Assembly (NCBI RefSeq): GCF_030282845.1
Contig: NZ_JASTWE010000007.1
Coordinates: forward strand, 31,681-95,680
DNA from: Pseudodesulfovibrio pelocollis
GTDB taxonomy: Bacteria > Desulfobacterota > Desulfovibrionia > Desulfovibrionales > Desulfovibrionaceae
Direction of reading: 5' to 3'
Length of the DNA: 64,000 bases
Of this stretch, positions 61,288 through 64,000 are shown piece by piece; within the stretch, counting starts at the first letter, position 1; every line of letters starts with the position of its first letter. The position numbers and the translations under genes were made by a program. A model generated the notes under the pieces. The model searched no databases. It was not told the DNA's origin and saw nothing but the letters and a program-made list of their open reading frames with translations.

Positions 61288-62678
61288 CCCTTGCCGGGGT
61301 TCATGATCTCACGGGGGTCAAAGACCCGGCGCACGCCGCGCATGATGGCCACCGCCTCCGGCCCGAGTTGCTCGTCGGCAAAGGACGCCTTGGTCAGGCC
61401 CGTGCCGTGCTCGCCGGAAATGGTCCCGCCGAGGCTGACGGCCAGCCGGAAAATCTCGTCTGCGGCTTGGTGGGCGATGGCCGACTCGCCAGGGTGCGAG
61501 CGGTCGTGCATGATGTTGACGTGGATGTTGCCGTCACCCAGGTGGCCGAAGCAGAGGACGTGAAGCCCGTGCGCCCGGCCGATCTCCCGGGCGCGCTCCA
61601 CGGCCTCTGCTACCCGGCCTCGCGGCACGGCAATGTCCTCGGCCAGCTTGTCCGGGGCGAGCCTGAATGCCGCCGCGGAGATGCCCCGGCGCGCGTTCCA
61701 GACCATTTCCTCGGCCTCGCCCCGCCCGACCTCCACGGACACCGACGAGAGGGGCGCGAGGGCCGCGGTCAGCCGGTCCATCTCGGCGGCCACGCCCGGA
61801 CCTGTGCCGTCGAGCTTGAAGAGCAGCGCGGCCCGTGCGCCGGGCGCAAGGGGCATGGACGTCCCCTCGGGGCCGAGCCGCAGGGCCTCAAGGGCACCCT
61901 GGTCCATGAACTCGCAGGCCGAAGGCAGCACGCCCGCCCGGAACACGGCCCCTGCCCCGGCCAGGGACGACGCCAGATCGGCAAATCCCACCAGGGCCGA
62001 GGCCGATGTCTCGGGCAGGGGGATGAGCTTCAGGGTGATTCCGGTCATCAGCCCGAGCCTGCCGTTTGAGCCCACAAAGAGCCGGGTCAGATCGAGCCCC
62101 ACCACGTCCTTGTGCGACCGGCCGCCCGTGCGCAGGACGCGCCCGCCGGGCAGCACGGCTTCCACCCCGAGCACCCAGTCCCGCGTGACCCCGTACTTGA
62201 CCGCGCGCAAGCCCCCCGCACAGGTGGCCACGTTGCCGCCGATGGTCGAGATGCGCACGCTGGCCGGGTCCGGCGGATAGAACAAACCCTTGGCGGCGCA
62301 GGCGGCCTGGAGGTCAGCGGTGATCACCCCGGGCAGGACCTCGGCCACGAAATCATCGGCGTCCACCACAGGCTCGCCCGCCATGCGCAGCATGGACACC
62401 ACCACCCCGCCCAGCGAGGGCACCGCGCCGCCCACGCGCCCGGTGCCGCGCGCCCGGGGGTAGACGGGCATGCGCTCGGCCTCGGCCCAGCGCAGCAGCT
62501 CCACCAGCTGATCGCGCCGCTCGGGCCGGACCACGGCCCAGGGCATGGCCCGCTCCCGGCTGGCATCGGCCGAAAAGGCGGCCAGCCCCTCGGACGACAG
62601 CACGCACCCGTCCCCGGGAAACAGGTCGAGCAGAAAGGCCCGGTGGGCGGCGGTGAGGGAGGCGGCATATCCAATCAT
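61281..62678 (-). CDS. FAD-linked oxidase, GlcD/D-lactate dehydrogenase type
   Basis: About 465 residues from MIGYAASLTA. An FAD-binding domain of the VAO/PCMH fold (YPRARGTGRVGGAVPSLGG, ISTIGGNVATCAGG, SHKDVVGLDLTRLFVG) is followed by the GlcD C-terminal domain (VLCFGHLGDGNIHVNIMHD and GGTISGEHGTGLTK). It oxidises a 2-hydroxy acid, probably D-lactate or glycolate, and pairs with the Fe-S subunit just downstream. In sulfate reducers such enzymes feed lactate electrons to the menaquinone or hydrogenase system. Confidence 0.9.
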   Translation of the reverse strand: MIGYAASLTAAHRAFLLDLFPGDGCVLSSEGLAAFSADASRERAMPWAVVRPERRDQLVELLRWAEAERMPVYPRARGTGRVGGAVPSLGGVVVSMLRMAGEPVVDADDFVAEVLPGVITADLQAACAAKGLFYPPDPASVRISTIGGNVATCAGGLRAVKYGVTRDWVLGVEAVLPGGRVLRTGGRSHKDVVGLDLTRLFVGSNGRLGLMTGITLKLIPLPETSASALVGFADLASSLAGAGAVFRAGVLPSACEFMDQGALEALRLGPEGTSMPLAPGARAALLFKLDGTGPGVAAEMDRLTAALAPLSSVSVEVGRGEAEEMVWNARRGISAAAFRLAPDKLAEDIAVPRGRVAEAVERAREIGRAHGLHVLCFGHLGDGNIHVNIMHDRSHPGESAIAHQAADEIFRLAVSLGGTISGEHGTGLTKASFADEQLGPEAVAIMRGVRRVFDPREIMNPGKGW

Positions 62679-62991
62679 GCCCGAAAGGTACGGCCGGTGC
62701 TGGCCCGTGTCAATGACGCCGTCGCACCGAGCCCGCCGCGACCGCAGCTCAACACCCCGCCAGGACGACATTTCTTTCACCATTTATGGCCAGACGCCTT
62801 GACATGGCTATCATTCATAAATTAGTAGCCGTATTGTGTTATTATTTTCATAATTGTGCTAACGCCGTCAAGGTCCGTTTCATGGCGGCGGGAGCGAAGG
62901 AGGGTATCCGATGTCAGGATGCACACCAAAGTCCACACCGGCAGTGGTGCCGGCGGACTTGTCTTCAATCCACCCCAACAAGGAGGGCTTC
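62679..62991. other. Divergent intergenic region between the glcD-like gene and hydA
   Basis: 313 bases. It contains an AT-rich stretch (about 62780-62860) within otherwise GC-rich DNA, as expected of control DNA. TTGACA occurs at 62799-62804, with a weak TTAGTA 17 bases later as a possible hydA promoter. A strong AAGGAGGG lies before the hydA ATG. I see no coding gene. Confidence 0.5.
62799..62827 (+). promoter_or_regulatory. Candidate promoter of hydA
   Basis: Perfect TTGACA and TTAGTA with 17 bases between. The -10 is poor, so the call is tentative. Confidence 0.35.
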
Positions 62992-64000
62992 ATGAGAAAG
63001 ATTGAAGGCGTCATGTACCAGACCAACGCACCCAAGGGGATCGACCCGGACAACATCTTCTTTGTCCAGGTCGATGCCACCAAGTGCGAAGCGTGCGGCG
63101 AGTGTGAAGAGGTCTGCCCCACCGGCGTGATCCAGGCCATCAATGACGACGGCATCCGTGCCGTGGTCGATCCGGGCGCCTGCGTCAACTGCGGCCAGTG
63201 TCTGACCCATTGTCCCTACGGGGCCATCTACGAGGGCGTGTCCTACGTGGATGAGATCTTCGAGAAACTCAAGGACCCGGACACCATCGTGGTTTCCATG
63301 CCCGCCCCTGCGGTGCGCTACGGCCTTGGCGAGTGTTTCGGCACTCCCACCGGTGCCTATGTGGGCGGCCAGATGCATGCGGCCCTGCGCAGGCTCGGCT
63401 TCAACTACATCTGGGACAACGAGTTCACCGCCGACGTGACCATCATGGAAGAAGGCACCGAGCTGATCAAGCGCGTCAAGAACCACGGCAAGCCGGGAGC
63501 CTACCCGCTGCCGCAGTTCACGTCCTGCTGCCCGGGCTGGGTCAAGTTCGCCGAGGCGTTCTACCCTGATCTGCTTCCCAACATGTCCACCTGCAAGTCG
63601 CCCATCGCCATGCTCGGCCCCCTGGCCAAGACATACGGTGCCAAGCAGACCCACACCAAGGCCAAGAAGATCTACACCGTCTCGATCATGCCATGCATCG
63701 CCAAGAAGTACGAAGGGCTGCGCCCCGAGATGGCAGACAGCGGCTTCAGGGACATCGACGCGACCATCAACACCCGCGAGTTGGCCTACATGATCAAGAC
63801 CGCGGGCATCGACTTCAACTCCCTGCCTTCCGAGCAGCCCGACCCGATCCTGGGCGAATCCACGGGCGCGGCCACCATCTTCGGCAACAGCGGCGGCGTC
63901 ATGGAGGCGGCCCTGCGGCTGGCCTACGAGGTACTCTCCGGCAAGAAGCTGGCCGACCCGAACATCCTGGCCGTGCGCACCCACGAGGGCATCAACACGG
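62992..64000 (+). CDS. hydA: Periplasmic-type [FeFe]-hydrogenase large subunit, 5' part (cut by window edge)
   Basis: 336 codons visible. Two [4Fe-4S] clusters (CEACGECEEVCPTG, CVNCGQCLTHCPYG) precede the H-cluster domain: FTSCCPGWVKFAEAFYP with TCKSPIAML (L1) and IMPCIAKKYEGL (L2). Residue order agrees closely with HydA of D. vulgaris, for which the small subunit HydB carries the Tat signal. The L3 motif and hydB would be to the right. It produces or oxidises hydrogen in the periplasm. AAGGAGGG supports the start. Confidence 0.95.
   Translation, partial: MRKIEGVMYQTNAPKGIDPDNIFFVQVDATKCEACGECEEVCPTGVIQAINDDGIRAVVDPGACVNCGQCLTHCPYGAIYEGVSYVDEIFEKLKDPDTIVVSMPAPAVRYGLGECFGTPTGAYVGGQMHAALRRLGFNYIWDNEFTADVTIMEEGTELIKRVKNHGKPGAYPLPQFTSCCPGWVKFAEAFYPDLLPNMSTCKSPIAMLGPLAKTYGAKQTHTKAKKIYTVSIMPCIAKKYEGLRPEMADSGFRDIDATINTRELAYMIKTAGIDFNSLPSEQPDPILGESTGAATIFGNSGGVMEAALRLAYEVLSGKKLADPNILAVRTHEGINT

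Overview
The window looks like chromosome of a Desulfovibrionaceae sulfate reducer (Desulfovibrio/Pseudodesulfovibrio type). The grounds are an [FeFe]-hydrogenase large subunit of the Desulfovibrio type at the right edge, a PerR / rubrerythrin / desulfoferrodoxin / rubredoxin / rubredoxin:oxygen oxidoreductase island, multihaem cytochrome and haem-bearing chemoreceptor genes, and futalosine-route menaquinone genes. The right two thirds is GC-rich with strong third-position GC. The left third is clearly poorer in GC and reads as acquired surface-polysaccharide DNA.

Positions 1-20946 hold one minus-strand operon of about 21 genes, with most junctions overlapping (ATGA or TGATG) or separated by fewer than 20 bases. 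In transcription order it carries: an SDR, an aldehyde dehydrogenase, a NeuB-type ulosonate synthase, a transketolase, a NeuA-type CMP-sugar transferase and a DapA-family lyase; then a family 2 glycosyltransferase, an NAD-dependent epimerase/reductase, a C-methyltransferase-like protein and a CmcI-type methyltransferase; then CDP-glucose enzymes RfbF and RfbG, an RmlC-like epimerase and a NovU/TylC3-type C-methyltransferase; then an ABC flippase, a KpsC/S-like protein, a sulfotransferase, a radical SAM/SPASM protein and a family 4 glycosyltransferase; and finally a truncated asnB remnant and a methyltransferase running off the window. My reading is that it makes a CMP-ulosonic acid and a CDP-linked C-methylated deoxyhexose for an O-antigen or capsule. 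Poly-G tracts cluster in and around one methyltransferase and look like phase-variation switches. An IS3-family element sits directly upstream of the first gene.

Positions 22447-31977 carry a WlbA-WlbB fusion with a coupled regulator, proline dehydrogenase, an AraC regulator, a tandem universal stress protein, a PocR-domain protein, and a plus-strand run of YitT, SAM hydroxide adenosyltransferase, CobS and SppA. Positions 32084-38843 hold a minus-strand envelope/housekeeping operon hldD-lptD-mutL-alr plus a small protein. Positions 39088-41513 (plus strand) encode a secreted VWA-OmpA protein, a secreted companion, a YwbE-family protein and a YaiI-family protein.

Positions 41728-45327 form the oxygen-defence island (perR, rbr, dfx, a tandem rubredoxin reading frame, roo). 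Downstream come a haem-containing chemoreceptor with a tetrahaem cytochrome, purL, a polyprenyl synthase, mqnB, a UDP-sugar dehydrogenase, menG/ubiE, several small membrane or hypothetical proteins, an outer-membrane beta-barrel candidate, secA, a GlcF/GlcD-type oxidase pair, and the start of hydA. I saw no tRNA, rRNA or CRISPR array.
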